From Pseudomonas sihuiensis (GTDB lineage Bacteria > Pseudomonadota > Gammaproteobacteria > Pseudomonadales > Pseudomonadaceae), in NCBI RefSeq assembly GCF_900106015.1, contig NZ_LT629797.1, forward strand, positions 5,332,001 to 5,396,000: a stretch of 64,000 nt of DNA, in the 5' to 3' direction. Position 1 is the stretch's first letter; every line of letters starts with the position of its first letter. The position numbers and the translations under genes were made by a program. This document shows positions 7,325 through 15,278 of this stretch, piece after piece. The notes under the pieces are model-generated. The model made no database searches. It saw only the letters and a list, made by a program, of their open reading frames with translations, and was not told the DNA's origin.

Positions 7325-8581
7325 ATGATCGGATCGGTTATTCGTTACACCCTCATGCTGGCTCTTCTGTTACCGCTGCCGGCCCTGGCGGCCGGCCCGC
7401 TGCTGCTGGTGGGCGGCGGGCTCAAGGACGACAACGCGGTGATCTACCAACGTCTGGTGCAGCTGGCCGGCGGCAGTCAGGCGCGCATCGGCGTGATCAC
7501 CGCCGCCTCGATTCCACCGAGCCAGGACCCCGACGCCGGCACGGCCAACGCGCGCAACTCCAAGTCCAATGGCGAATTCTACGCGCAGCTGCTGAAGACC
7601 TACGGCGCCCAGGATGCCCAGTGGATTCCCATCGACCTGGACAGCATCGGCAACAACAGCAACCCGCAGGTGATCGCGCAGATCAACGGCATGACCGGCT
7701 TCTTCTTCGGCGGCGGCGACCAGGCGCGCCTGACCCAGACGCTGCAGACCGCAACGCGCGCCGACACGCCGGCACTGGCCGCGATTCGCGCCCGGCACGA
7801 TGCCGGCGCCGTGCTCGCCGGCAGCAGCGCGGGAACCGCGATCATGGTCGGCGGACCGATGATCACCGGCGGCGAGAGCTATCCCGCTCTGCGCTACGGC
7901 GTCTACACCACCTCGGGCGGTGATGACCTGTCCTACGACATGCAGGGCGGTTTCGGCTTCTTCAGCCACGGCCTGCTCGACACCCATTTCAGCGAGCGCG
8001 GCCGTCAGGGGCGCATCGTGCGCCTGGCCGACTACACCAACGTGCCGTTCGCCTACGGCGTCGACGAGGACACCGCGCTGCTGGTGCAGCACAACCCCAG
8101 CCTCGGCCAGGTGGAGATGGAAGTGCTCGGCAGCAACGGCGTGTTCATCTTCGACCTGCGCAACAAGCAGCGCGGCACTGGTAGCAGCTATGCCCTCTAC
8201 GACGTGCTGGCTAGCTACCTGACCGCCGGCGACCGTTACCGCCCGGCCAATCAGCAGTTCGTGATCGCCAGCGGCAAGACCAGCCTGCGTGGGCGCGAGT
8301 ACTACAGCTCGGCGATGACCGCCACCGGCGACATCTTCAGCAGCCCGAACAACAGTGGTGCCAACGGCCGACGCAACCCGCGCGAGTTCGTCAAGGTCAG
8401 TACCGACCTGTTCGACAGCCGCTCCACCAGCACCCTGGGCCGCACCTACGAAAGCAATCCGCGTTTCCGCGTCGACCTGATCAAGAGCACCACCTTTGAC
8501 AGTCACGGCTATCAGGGGCTTATCAACGGCAAGCGCCTGACCTCCTATCTGCGTCTGCGCGTGGATATGCGCCCCAACTGA
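7325..8581 (+). CDS. cphE: Extracellular cyanophycinase CphE (peptidase family S51)
   Basis: Secreted serine exopeptidase that splits cyanophycin into beta-Asp-Arg dipeptides. The length of 418 residues equals my memory of the Pseudomonas anguilliseptica CphE precursor. A signal peptide ends at PALAAG (residues 19-24). Key residues are FFFGGGDQAR (127-135), nucleophile Ser168 in AGSSAGTA, and His221 in LLDTHFSERGRQGR. A C-terminal domain after about residue 300 ends YLRLRVDMRPN and has a weak counterpart in the SLH-bearing enzyme. GGAG lies eight bases before the ATG. It probably shares a transcript with the upstream binding protein gene; a double hairpin follows the gene. Confidence 0.93.
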   Translation: MIGSVIRYTLMLALLLPLPALAAGPLLLVGGGLKDDNAVIYQRLVQLAGGSQARIGVITAASIPPSQDPDAGTANARNSKSNGEFYAQLLKTYGAQDAQWIPIDLDSIGNNSNPQVIAQINGMTGFFFGGGDQARLTQTLQTATRADTPALAAIRARHDAGAVLAGSSAGTAIMVGGPMITGGESYPALRYGVYTTSGGDDLSYDMQGGFGFFSHGLLDTHFSERGRQGRIVRLADYTNVPFAYGVDEDTALLVQHNPSLGQVEMEVLGSNGVFIFDLRNKQRGTGSSYALYDVLASYLTAGDRYRPANQQFVIASGKTSLRGREYYSSAMTATGDIFSSPNNSGANGRRNPREFVKVSTDLFDSRSTSTLGRTYESNPRFRVDLIKSTTFDSHGYQGLINGKRLTSYLRLRVDMRPN

Positions 8582-8588
8582 GAGTCGC

Positions 8589-8655
8589 GCTGCCTGCACC
8601 TGCTCAGGCAGCGCCGCTGTCAAGCCGCGAGAAGTTCTGCGCGCGGCTTCTTTGC
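8589..8655 (+). terminator. Tandem hairpins after cphE, probable terminator
   Basis: Two hairpins follow the stop codon: GCTGCCTG/CAGGCAGC (8589-8596 with 8605-8612) and AAGCCGCG/CGCGGCTT (8622-8629 with 8642-8649), the second followed by CTTTGCT. The T-tract is weak, but the position at the end of the cyanophycin cluster supports termination. Confidence 0.55.
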
Positions 8656-8702
8656 TACTCCCGTACGAGTCTTTCCCGCCAGACGGTCGCTGCGCAAAGT
8701 GC

Positions 8703-8757
8703 TTGACGAAGCTATATGAAGGTAGTCATATAAGTGGCTAGGATTATGGTCATAATC
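8703..8757 (+). promoter_or_regulatory. Promoter with two palindromic operators before the SDR gene
   Basis: TTGACG at 8703-8708 could be a -35 box. It is followed by a perfect 7-bp-arm palindrome (TATATGA 8713-8719 with TCATATA 8726-8732) and a second one (GATTATG 8742-8748, CATAATC 8751-8757). The ATTATGGTC core recurs at 10929-10937 in the thioesterase/MFS promoter. Palindromes of this size suit a TetR-type repressor, and a tetR-like gene lies at 9720-10286. The pairing of repressor and sites is inferred. Confidence 0.5.
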
Positions 8758-8799
8758 TAAATCGCTCACCTACCTTCATCCCTCATTCCGGAGACTTCC

Positions 8800-9594
8800 A
8801 TGAGCACTGCAAGCAAGCCTGCTACCGCCCTGATTACCGGCGCCTCGTCCGGCATCGGCGCCACCTACGCCGAGCGTCTGGCTCGGCGTGGTCACGACCT
8901 CCTGCTGGTGGCGCGTGATGCCCAGCGCCTGCAGGCCCTGGCAGAGCGCCTGGGCGGCGAATATGGCGTCGCCGTCGAGGTGCTGCCGGCCGACCTGACG
9001 CAGAAGGCCGATATCCTCAAGGTGGCGCAACGCCTGCGTGAGGATGCCGGTATCGGCCTGCTGGTAAACAACGCGGGTGTGGCGATGAACGGCAAGCTGG
9101 CCGACGCCGATCTGGAGCAGGCCGAGGCGATGATCCAGCTCAACGTGGTGGCACTGACCCACCTGGCGGCTGCGGCTGCAGCCAATTTCTCTGCGGCGGG
9201 GCGTGGCGGCATCATCAACCTCGGCTCGGTGGTGGCGCTGGCGCCGGAGATGTTCAACGCCGTGTACAGCGCGACCAAGGCCTACGTGCTGAGCCTGACC
9301 CAGACCCTGGCCGGTGAGTTGCGGGGTTCGGGCGTGCAGTTGCAGGCGGTGCTGCCGGGCGTGACCCGCACCGAGATCTGGGAGCGCAGCGGCACCGACG
9401 CCTCGGCGCTGCCGCCGTCGATGATCATGGAAGTGGGCGAGATGGTCGATGCGGCGCTGGCCGGTTTCGATCAGGGCGAACTGGTGACCATACCCTCGCT
9501 GCCGGATGCAGCCGACTGGGATGCCTTCGTCGCCGCCCGCGCCGCGCTGGGGCCGAACCTGTCGCACAGCCAGGCGGCGGCGCGCTACAAGTGA
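8800..9594 (+). CDS. Short-chain dehydrogenase/reductase (DltE-like SDR)
   Basis: NAD(P)-dependent oxidoreductase of 264 residues, substrate unknown. The Rossmann nucleotide-binding motif is TGASSGIG (about residues 13-20), with NNAG following near 86-89. The catalytic triad is visible as Ser in NLGSVV and Tyr/Lys in YSATK. It is cytoplasmic, with no signal. An A/G-rich ribosome site (GGAG) lies upstream of the ATG. The promoter carries two palindromes resembling a TetR-controlled operator, and the convergent tetR-like gene follows, so a small inducible oxidoreductase/regulator unit is likely. Confidence 0.88.
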   Translation: MSTASKPATALITGASSGIGATYAERLARRGHDLLLVARDAQRLQALAERLGGEYGVAVEVLPADLTQKADILKVAQRLREDAGIGLLVNNAGVAMNGKLADADLEQAEAMIQLNVVALTHLAAAAAANFSAAGRGGIINLGSVVALAPEMFNAVYSATKAYVLSLTQTLAGELRGSGVQLQAVLPGVTRTEIWERSGTDASALPPSMIMEVGEMVDAALAGFDQGELVTIPSLPDAADWDAFVAARAALGPNLSHSQAAARYK

Positions 9595-9639
9595 GTCCGA
9601 AGCAGTCTAGTTATTGGCTATGTGCACGTGAGTGACGTT

Positions 9640-9686
9640 GTAGGAGCGGCTTCAACCGTGAATTTCGCGGATAAATCCGCTCCTAC
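9640..9686. repeat. Palindromic intergenic repeat (GTAGGAGCGG family)
   Basis: Arms GTAGGAGCGG (9640-9649) and CCGCTCCTAC (9677-9686) enclose the usual CGTGAATTTCGCGGATAAAT-type core. Related arms occur at 38886-38950 and at about 55483-55506. It lies between the convergent SDR and tetR genes, so it may form a hairpin in both 3' ends. Confidence 0.7.
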
Positions 9687-9719
9687 GGGTGCACAGTTAA
9701 CTCAGGCATAGCCTTGTCA

Positions 9720-10286
9720 TTACGCGTCCTGCGTCTGCTCGATCAGCAGGCGACGGGTCGTTTTCAGCAGGCGGTCGGACAGCTCCGGGTCCTTGACGCT
9801 GCGCGACAGCAGCAGGGCGCCGACCATGCTCGAGAGCAGCAATACGCTCTGCTCGGCGGCATCATCTCCGCCGAGGTTGTCCTCGATCATGGCCAGACGG
9901 TCACGCACCAGGGCGTCGGTGGTTTCGCTGGCCTCGCCACGTTGACCCAGCTCGGCGGACATGGTCGGCAGCGGGCAGCCACTGCCGGGGTTGGCGCGAT
10001 GCGCGCTGGACAGGTAGCTGGCGATAAAGCGCGGCAGCGGTGCCTCGGCATCCTTGGCCAGCGCCTCGGTGCTGCGGGAAAGTTCCTCCACCGCATGGCG
10101 CAGGGCGTTTTCCACCAGATCGTCCTTGGACTTGAAGTGGGCATAGAAACCGCCGTGGGTCAGGCCCAGTGCCTTCATCAGCGGCTGCAGGCCGGTGGCG
10201 CCGACGCCATCGCGGCGAAAGCGCAGGGCCGCCTCCTCGATGATGCGTTGGTGGGTCTTGGCCTTGTGGTCTTCCGAATAGCGCAT
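9720..10286 (-). CDS. TetR/AcrR-family transcriptional regulator
   Basis: DNA-binding repressor of 188 residues. The N-terminal HTH is visible: RIIEEAALRFRRDGVGATGL followed by GLTHGGFYAHFKSKDDLVENAL (about residues 14-62), with the tyrosine/phenylalanine signature YAHF of the recognition helix. The C-terminal ligand domain contains SGCPLPTMSAELG, a motif seen in TetR members that regulate efflux or aldehyde/oxidoreductase genes. Its probable targets are the palindromes at 8713-8757 and 10901-10942, which share ATTATGGTC. The inducer is unknown. Confidence 0.88.
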   Translation of the reverse strand: MRYSEDHKAKTHQRIIEEAALRFRRDGVGATGLQPLMKALGLTHGGFYAHFKSKDDLVENALRHAVEELSRSTEALAKDAEAPLPRFIASYLSSAHRANPGSGCPLPTMSAELGQRGEASETTDALVRDRLAMIEDNLGGDDAAEQSVLLLSSMVGALLLSRSVKDPELSDRLLKTTRRLLIEQTQDA

Positions 10287-10315
10287 GGGCTTTCTCGTCT
10301 ATCAGATGCTGGCTG

Positions 10316-10885
10316 TCATCTTACACCTGCATCGCCGTTCTGGCGCGGCGCGTTCATGTCGAGAATCAGACAGGTGGTGGAGGCGACGGCGTAGAGGCGC
10401 TCGTCGACGTCGTACAGTCGACCTTCGGCCAGCGCGGTGGAGCGGCCGACATGGATGATGCGGCCTTCGGCGCGTACCGGACCGGCTTCACTGCGCAGCG
10501 CGCGGATGTAGCTCACCCGCAGGTCCGCGGTGGTGTAGCCCTGGCCCGTTTTGAGCAGGGTATGCACGGCGCAACCCATGCAGGAGTCGAGGAGTGTGGC
10601 GATGTAGCCGCCATGCACGCTGCCCAGCGGGTTGTAGTGGCGCTGATCGGGCGTGCCCTGGAAGACGAACAGGCCGCTGGCCCATTGCACCGGGGTGAAG
10701 TCGAGCACCGCGTTGATCGGCGGGGAGGGCAGGTCGCCGCGGCCGATGCCGTCGAAGAAATCCATCGGCGTCATGGCGGCCACCTCCGCCAGGCTGAGGG
10801 TGCCCGGGGCTGCGAGTTGATTGCGAATGGCCTGTTCCTCGGCAATCCAGGTGGCGAGGCGGGCGTCTCGGGATAAGGCGGTCAT
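10316..10885 (-). CDS. PaaI-type hotdog-fold acyl-CoA thioesterase
   Basis: Predicted 189-residue cytoplasmic thioesterase. The PaaI/4HBT core is in the second half: NPLGSVHGGYIATLLDSCMGCAV (about residues 85-107), where HGG plus the following Asp carry the catalytic features, then YTTADLRVSYIRAL. The N-terminal 60 residues are an extension found in PaaI-domain proteins of this type. It lies 29 bases upstream of the tetR start on the same strand, so the two may be co-transcribed, and it is divergent from the exporter gene at 10981. Confidence 0.82.
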   Translation of the reverse strand: MTALSRDARLATWIAEEQAIRNQLAAPGTLSLAEVAAMTPMDFFDGIGRGDLPSPPINAVLDFTPVQWASGLFVFQGTPDQRHYNPLGSVHGGYIATLLDSCMGCAVHTLLKTGQGYTTADLRVSYIRALRSEAGPVRAEGRIIHVGRSTALAEGRLYDVDERLYAVASTTCLILDMNAPRQNGDAGVR

Positions 10886-10900
10886 GCAGGCTCCAGATAA

Positions 10901-10942
10901 ATATGATGGACGACATTCAATGTTTCATATTATGGTCGAAAT
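10901..10942. promoter_or_regulatory. Divergent operator region, thioesterase/MFS exporter
   Basis: The 95-base divergent gap holds ATATGA (10901-10906) mirrored by TCATAT (10925-10930), then ATTATGGTCGAAAT (10929-10942). The last matches the operator core at 8743-8756 at 12 of 14 positions. This suggests one regulator, probably the TetR protein encoded at 9720, acts on both promoters. Confidence 0.45.
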
Positions 10943-10980
10943 ATAAATAGCCGCCAGTCGCTGTCGATCGGAGTTTCGCC

Positions 10981-12180
10981 ATGCAGCCTTCCCGTGTTTT
11001 GTTGATCATCCTGATGCTGCTCACCGCGTTGGGGGAGACCTCCACGCAGTTGCTGATTCCCGCCCTCGGTGAGCTGGAGCGCGGGCTGGAGGCCGAGCCT
11101 GGTAGCAGTCTGTTGGCGCTGTCGCTGTTCGTCGGCGCCTTTGGCCTTGGCCAATTGCTGCTCGGACCGCTGTCGGATCGGCTCGGGCGCCGTCCGGTGC
11201 TGCTTGCCGGGTTGAGCCTCTATCTGCTGGCGACCCTGGGCATGCTGCTGGCGCCGAACATCGACGTGCTGATCGGCATGCGCGTGCTGCAGGGGCTGGG
11301 CGCCTGTGCGGCGCTGGTGCTGGCGCGTGCCATCGTCCGTGACGTGTGGCAGGAACAGGCCGGGCCGGCCCTGGCGCTGACGGTGCTGGGCATGTTCGCG
11401 GCCATCGTCCTGTCGCCGGTGGTTGGCGGCCTGCTGACCCAGTTCGGCGGCTGGCGTGCGCCGCTGTTGGCGACCCTGGTACTTGGCAGCCTGGCCTTGT
11501 TGTCGGTGCTTACCGGCTACCGCGAAAGCCATCTGCAGCGCGATCCGCAGGCTGGTCGACTCAAGGGCCTGCTGGCCAGCTACCTGCAGGTGTGGCCCAG
11601 TTGCCGCGCGCTGGCGCTGACCATTGCCTGTACCTACGGCTCGATGTTCGTCGTGGTGGCCGGTTCCTCGTCGGTGTATATCGGCCTGCTGGGGCTGAGC
11701 GCGGCGCAGTACGGGTTGACCTTCGCCCTGATCGTTTCCGGTCTGCTCGGCGGTGCCCTGTTCACCCTGCGCAACGTGCAACGCCTGGGGCCGCAGAAGG
11801 TGGTGGGCATCGGCGTCGCGCTGGTGCTGCTCGGGTCGTTGCTGACCCTGGCGACCTACCTGCTGTTTGGCCTGTCGCTGCTGGGGCTGTCGCTGCCGCA
11901 GGTATTGGTGACGCTGGGCGGTGGCATGCTGCTGCCGGCCGCCGTGGCTGGCGCGGTGATTCCCAATCCGCAGCGTGCCGGATTGGCTGCGGGGCTGATG
12001 GGCTTCTCGCAGATGGCGGGCGCCACCCTGGCCGGCCTGCTGCTCGGCGCCCTGCAGGATGGCTCGGCCTGGCCTATGGTTGCCTTGAATGCGCTATTCG
12101 CCGTGTTGGCGTTTCTGTTCTTCCACCTCTTGCGCGTGCGCCCGGCCGTCACGGCTGTGGTGGCCGGCAAACTTCCCTGA
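10981..12180 (+). CDS. Bcr/CflA-type MFS drug exporter
   Basis: Inner-membrane proton antiporter of 399 residues with about 12 transmembrane segments. Hallmarks of the Bcr/CflA drug:H+ antiporter family are the loop 2-3 motif GPLSDRLGRRPVLLAGLSLY (about residues 61-80), LQGLGACAALVLARAIVRDV (the family signature after segment 4), and MFAAIVLSPVVGG in segment 5. It lies 15 bases before the dihydrolipoamide dehydrogenase gene. The substrate is unknown; control by the nearby TetR protein is plausible. Confidence 0.9.
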   Translation: MQPSRVLLIILMLLTALGETSTQLLIPALGELERGLEAEPGSSLLALSLFVGAFGLGQLLLGPLSDRLGRRPVLLAGLSLYLLATLGMLLAPNIDVLIGMRVLQGLGACAALVLARAIVRDVWQEQAGPALALTVLGMFAAIVLSPVVGGLLTQFGGWRAPLLATLVLGSLALLSVLTGYRESHLQRDPQAGRLKGLLASYLQVWPSCRALALTIACTYGSMFVVVAGSSSVYIGLLGLSAAQYGLTFALIVSGLLGGALFTLRNVQRLGPQKVVGIGVALVLLGSLLTLATYLLFGLSLLGLSLPQVLVTLGGGMLLPAAVAGAVIPNPQRAGLAAGLMGFSQMAGATLAGLLLGALQDGSAWPMVALNALFAVLAFLFFHLLRVRPAVTAVVAGKLP

Positions 12181-12195
12181 TTCGAGGACAAAGTT

Positions 12196-13596
12196 ATGAG
12201 CAGCTATGACGTGGTCATCATCGGCGCCGGACCCGGTGGCTACAACGCGGCCATTCGCGCCGGGCAACTGGGTCTGAAGGTGGCCTGCGTGGAAGGGCGA
12301 GAAACGCTCGGTGGCACCTGCCTGAACGTCGGCTGCATGCCGTCCAAGGCCTTGCTGCATGCATCCGAACTCTACGAGGCCGCGGCCGGTGGTGAGTTGA
12401 GTGCCCTGGGGGTGGAGGTCACGCCGACGCTCAACCTGGCGCAGATGATGAAGCAGAAGGCCGATAGCGTCGAAGCGCTGACCAGGGGCGTGGAGTTTCT
12501 GTTTCGCAAGAACAAGGTGGAGTGGGTCAAGGGCTGGGGGCGGATCGATGGTCCAGGGCGAGTGCAGGTCAAGCTGAGCGAGGGCGGCGAGCGTTTGCTG
12601 GAAACCAGGAACATCGTCATCGCCACCGGCTCGGAGCCAGCACCTTTGCCGGGTGTGGAGATCGACAACGCGCGCATCCTCGACTCCACTGGCGCGCTGG
12701 CGTTGCCCGAGGTGCCGAAGCACCTGGTGGTGATCGGCGCCGGGGTGATCGGTCTGGAGCTGGGCTCGGTGTGGCGCCGCCTGGGCAGCCAGGTCACGGT
12801 GGTGGAATACCTTGAGCGCATCTGCCCCGGTCTTGACGGCGAGACGGCCAAGACCCTGCAGCGCACCCTGAGCAAGCAAGGCATGAGTTTCAAGCTCGGC
12901 ACCAAGGTCACCGGTGCCAAGACGGGCAAGTCCGGCGTGACCCTGACGCTGGAGCCGGCAGTAGGCGGTGCGAGCGAGACCCTGGAGGCCGATTACGTGC
13001 TGGTGGCCATCGGTCGACGTCCTTATACCAAAGGGCTCGGGTTGGAGAGCGTCGGCCTGAGCACAGACAAACGCGGCATGCTCGGTAACGAAAAGCACCA
13101 GAGCGGAGTGCCCGGTGTGTGGGTGATCGGCGACGTCACTTCCGGGCCGATGCTGGCGCACAAGGCTGAGGACGAGGCGGTGGCCTGCATCGAACGCATC
13201 GCCGGGCACGCCGCCGAGGTCAACTACGGGGTGATCCCCGGCGTGATCTACACCCGCCCGGAAGTGGCCAGCGTCGGCAAGGGCGAGGAGGAGCTGAAGG
13301 CCGAAGGCCGCGCCTACAAGGTCGGCAAGTTCCCCTTCACGGCCAACAGCCGGGCGAAGATCAACCACGAGACCGAAGGTTTCGTGAAGATTCTCGCCGA
13401 CGCCAATACCGACCAGATTCTCGGCGTGCACATGATCGGCCCGAGCGTAGGTGAGCTGATTGGCGAGTATTGCGTGGCCATGGAGTTCTCAGCCTCGGCC
13501 GAGGACATCGCGCTCACCTGCCATCCGCACCCGACTCGCTCCGAGGCAGGGCGCCAAGCAGCGATGGGTGTGCATGGCTGGACGATGCAGGCCTGA
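12196..13596 (+). CDS. lpd3: Dihydrolipoamide dehydrogenase (Lpd3-like)
   Basis: Flavoprotein disulfide oxidoreductase of 466 residues that reoxidises dihydrolipoyl groups with NAD+. FAD-binding GAGPGGYNAAIRAGQLG is at residues 10-26, the redox disulfide is in GGTCLNVGCMPSKALLH (about 41-57), NAD-binding VIGAGVIGLELGSVW lies in mid-protein, and the catalytic His-Glu pair is in LTCHPHPTRSE near the C-terminus. GAGGA precedes the ATG. No E1/E2 dehydrogenase genes adjoin it, so it is one of the extra Lpd copies of Pseudomonas; the symbol is by resemblance to lpd3 and is less certain than the function. Confidence 0.9.
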   Translation: MSSYDVVIIGAGPGGYNAAIRAGQLGLKVACVEGRETLGGTCLNVGCMPSKALLHASELYEAAAGGELSALGVEVTPTLNLAQMMKQKADSVEALTRGVEFLFRKNKVEWVKGWGRIDGPGRVQVKLSEGGERLLETRNIVIATGSEPAPLPGVEIDNARILDSTGALALPEVPKHLVVIGAGVIGLELGSVWRRLGSQVTVVEYLERICPGLDGETAKTLQRTLSKQGMSFKLGTKVTGAKTGKSGVTLTLEPAVGGASETLEADYVLVAIGRRPYTKGLGLESVGLSTDKRGMLGNEKHQSGVPGVWVIGDVTSGPMLAHKAEDEAVACIERIAGHAAEVNYGVIPGVIYTRPEVASVGKGEEELKAEGRAYKVGKFPFTANSRAKINHETEGFVKILADANTDQILGVHMIGPSVGELIGEYCVAMEFSASAEDIALTCHPHPTRSEAGRQAAMGVHGWTMQA

Positions 13597-13676
13597 GAAC
13601 GGGCTGGGTGTCGCGGGTAGTCCAGGCCGTGCTTATCGGGTGTTGCGTCGATTGAACGATCACATCTGAAAAAGCC

Positions 13677-13744
13677 GTCATGCCCGCGCAGGCGGGCATC
13701 CAGAACCTAGGAATCATCTGGGCTCCCGCCTTCGCGGGAGTGAC
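13677..13744. repeat. Imperfect palindromic repeat
   Basis: A 68-base element begins GTCATGCCCGCGCAGGCGGG and ends CTCCCGCCTTCGCGGGAGTG plus AC, forming a long stem-loop with small mismatches. This is a widespread proteobacterial intergenic repeat type. It lies between the convergent lpd and DUF5064 genes, in a 195-base gap with nothing else recognised apart from the next palindrome. Confidence 0.65.
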
Positions 13745-13765
13745 GATAAATGGCTGTTTCAGCGC

Positions 13766-13790
13766 GTAGCCCGGATGCAATCAGGGCTAC
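13766..13790. repeat. Short GTAGCCC palindrome
   Basis: GTAGCCC (13766-13772) and GGGCTAC (13784-13790) flank GGATGCAATCA. The same element family (CCGGATGCAATCCGGG with CTAC ends) occurs three times between arcC and arcB. It ends one base before the stop codon of the DUF5064 gene. Confidence 0.6.
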
Positions 13791-13791
13791 G

Positions 13792-14157
13792 TCATAGGAT
13801 GTGGTCGAGATTTACCGGTTCGCCCGGTTGGGCGTTGAGTTTGCTGCGGATGTCGGCGAACACCTTGTCGTATTCGTCATGGCCGCGCATCACCGGGCTG
13901 GCGTTGGGGTGCAGGCCATGGCGGGCGGCCACGCGGGTGGCGACGCTGGCAAAGTTGAAGGCGACGTCGCGATGCAGTTCGAATTCTTCCTCGAAATGCT
14001 TGCCGTCCACCTCGCCGACCAGGCGCATGTGCAGCATCGGCCCCTGCTGCGGGTCCTTGCGGACTTCGTAGTAGAAGTCCACCGAGAAGGGCGGCAGCAG
14101 GCGCATGTGCTCGGGGCGGTCGTTATTGTCGCGGTGCAGGTGACCGGGGGTGAACAT
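13792..14157 (-). CDS. DUF5064-family protein at the end of the arc operon
   Basis: Small cytoplasmic protein of 121 residues. The sequence starting MFTPGHLHRDNNDRPEHM, with FELHRDVAFNFASVATRVAA and NASPVMRGHDEYDKVFADIR, matches my memory of the Pseudomonas DUF5064 family, which has no assigned function. It starts 12 bases after the arcC stop with GAGAGGG as ribosome site, so it is very probably co-transcribed, and perhaps translationally linked, with arcC. A role connected with arginine fermentation or anaerobiosis is suggested only by position. Confidence 0.8.
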   Translation of the reverse strand: MFTPGHLHRDNNDRPEHMRLLPPFSVDFYYEVRKDPQQGPMLHMRLVGEVDGKHFEEEFELHRDVAFNFASVATRVAARHGLHPNASPVMRGHDEYDKVFADIRSKLNAQPGEPVNLDHIL

Positions 14158-14169
14158 GATTGTGCCCTC

Positions 14170-15096
14170 TCAGCGATAGACGATGCCCTTGCAGTCCAGG
14201 CTGATGCGCGTGCCTGAACGACCCTGGACGATGGCTTCGATATTTTCCAACGAACCGATCACCGCGCTGCTGCCGGTATTGCGCGCGAACTCGCAGGCGG
14301 CCTGTACTTTCGGACCCATGGAGCCGGCGGCGAAGCCGAGCGCTTCGATGGCGTCGGGATGAGCTTCGGCGATGGATTTCTGCGTGGGTTTGCCCCAGTC
14401 GACATAGGCAGCGTCGACATCGGTGGCGATCACCAGCAGGTCGGCATTGAGCTGTTCGGCCAGCAGCGCCGAGCACAGGTCCTTGTCGATCACCGCTTCG
14501 ACGCCGCGCAGTTGGTTGCCGTCGTACATGGTCGGGATGCCACCGCCACCGGCGCAGATCACCACGCTGCCCTTTTCCAGCAGCCACTTGATCGGGCGAA
14601 TTTCGAAGATGCGCTGCGGGCGCGGGCTGGCCACCACGCGGCGGAACTTGTCGCCGTCCGGGGCGATACTCCAGCCTTTTTCGGCGGCCAGACGCTCGGC
14701 TTCCTCTTTGCTGTAGACCGGGCCGATGGGTTTGCTCGGTTTCTTGAAAGCAGGGTCGGCGGTGTCCACTTCCACCTGGGTGAGTAGGGTGGCGAAGGGC
14801 ACTTCGAACGGCAGCAGGTTACCCAGCTCCTGTTCGATCATGTAACCGATCATGCCTTCGGTCTCGGCGCCGAGCACGTCCAGCGGGTAGGGATTGGCCG
14901 CGTCATAGGCATTGCCCTGCAAGGCCAGCAGGCCGACTTGCGGGCCGTTACCGTGAGCGATGACCAGCTCGTTACCGGGTGCCACCTTGGCGATCTGCTG
15001 GCAGGCGATACGTACGTTCTCTCGTTGATTTTCCGCGGTCATGGCTTCACCGCGGCGAAGCAGGGCGTTACCGCCCAGGGCGATGACGAGTCGCAT
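14170..15096 (-). CDS. arcC: Catabolic carbamate kinase
   Basis: Last enzyme of the arginine deiminase pathway: carbamoyl phosphate + ADP gives ATP, CO2 and NH3. 308 residues from the start at 15096, preceded by AAGGAG; an upstream in-frame ATG (15156) lies inside a repeat and was rejected. Motifs: [17 protein letters not shown] at the N-terminus, [11 protein letters not shown] (about 55-65), CAGGGGIP (about 206-213) and [19 protein letters not shown]. It is the fourth gene of arcDABC, separated from arcB by 182 bases full of palindromic repeats. Confidence 0.96.
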   Translation of the reverse strand: MRLVIALGGNALLRRGEAMTAENQRENVRIACQQIAKVAPGNELVIAHGNGPQVGLLALQGNAYDAANPYPLDVLGAETEGMIGYMIEQELGNLLPFEVPFATLLTQVEVDTADPAFKKPSKPIGPVYSKEEAERLAAEKGWSIAPDGDKFRRVVASPRPQRIFEIRPIKWLLEKGSVVICAGGGGIPTMYDGNQLRGVEAVIDKDLCSALLAEQLNADLLVIATDVDAAYVDWGKPTQKSIAEAHPDAIEALGFAAGSMGPKVQAACEFARNTGSSAVIGSLENIEAIVQGRSGTRISLDCKGIVYR

Positions 15097-15278
15097 GGTG
15101 TTCTCCTTGTTCGTGTTCGTAGTCCGGATGCAATCCGGGGCAGTGGAACAGGCCATTCCCGGATTTCATCCGGGCTACATGACTGCGTTGCCGGTCAGAC
15201 CCTCTCCCCCGGCCCCTCTCCCATAAATGGGAGAGGGGAGACAAGCTCATCCCCGGATTGCATCCGGGCTACGTCAAC
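15097..15278. repeat. Cluster of palindromic repeats between arcB and arcC
   Basis: Three copies of a CCGGAT(G/T)(C/G/T)AATCCGGG-type palindrome with GTAG/CTAC ends lie at about 15119-15140, 15159-15178 and 15253-15272. A separate perfect 12-bp stem, CCCCTCTCCCAT paired with ATGGGAGAGGGG, sits at 15213-15238. The region contains no gene. Such insertions between operon genes usually form mRNA hairpins that alter decay or partially terminate, so arcC and DUF5064 may be expressed below arcDAB. Confidence 0.7.
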
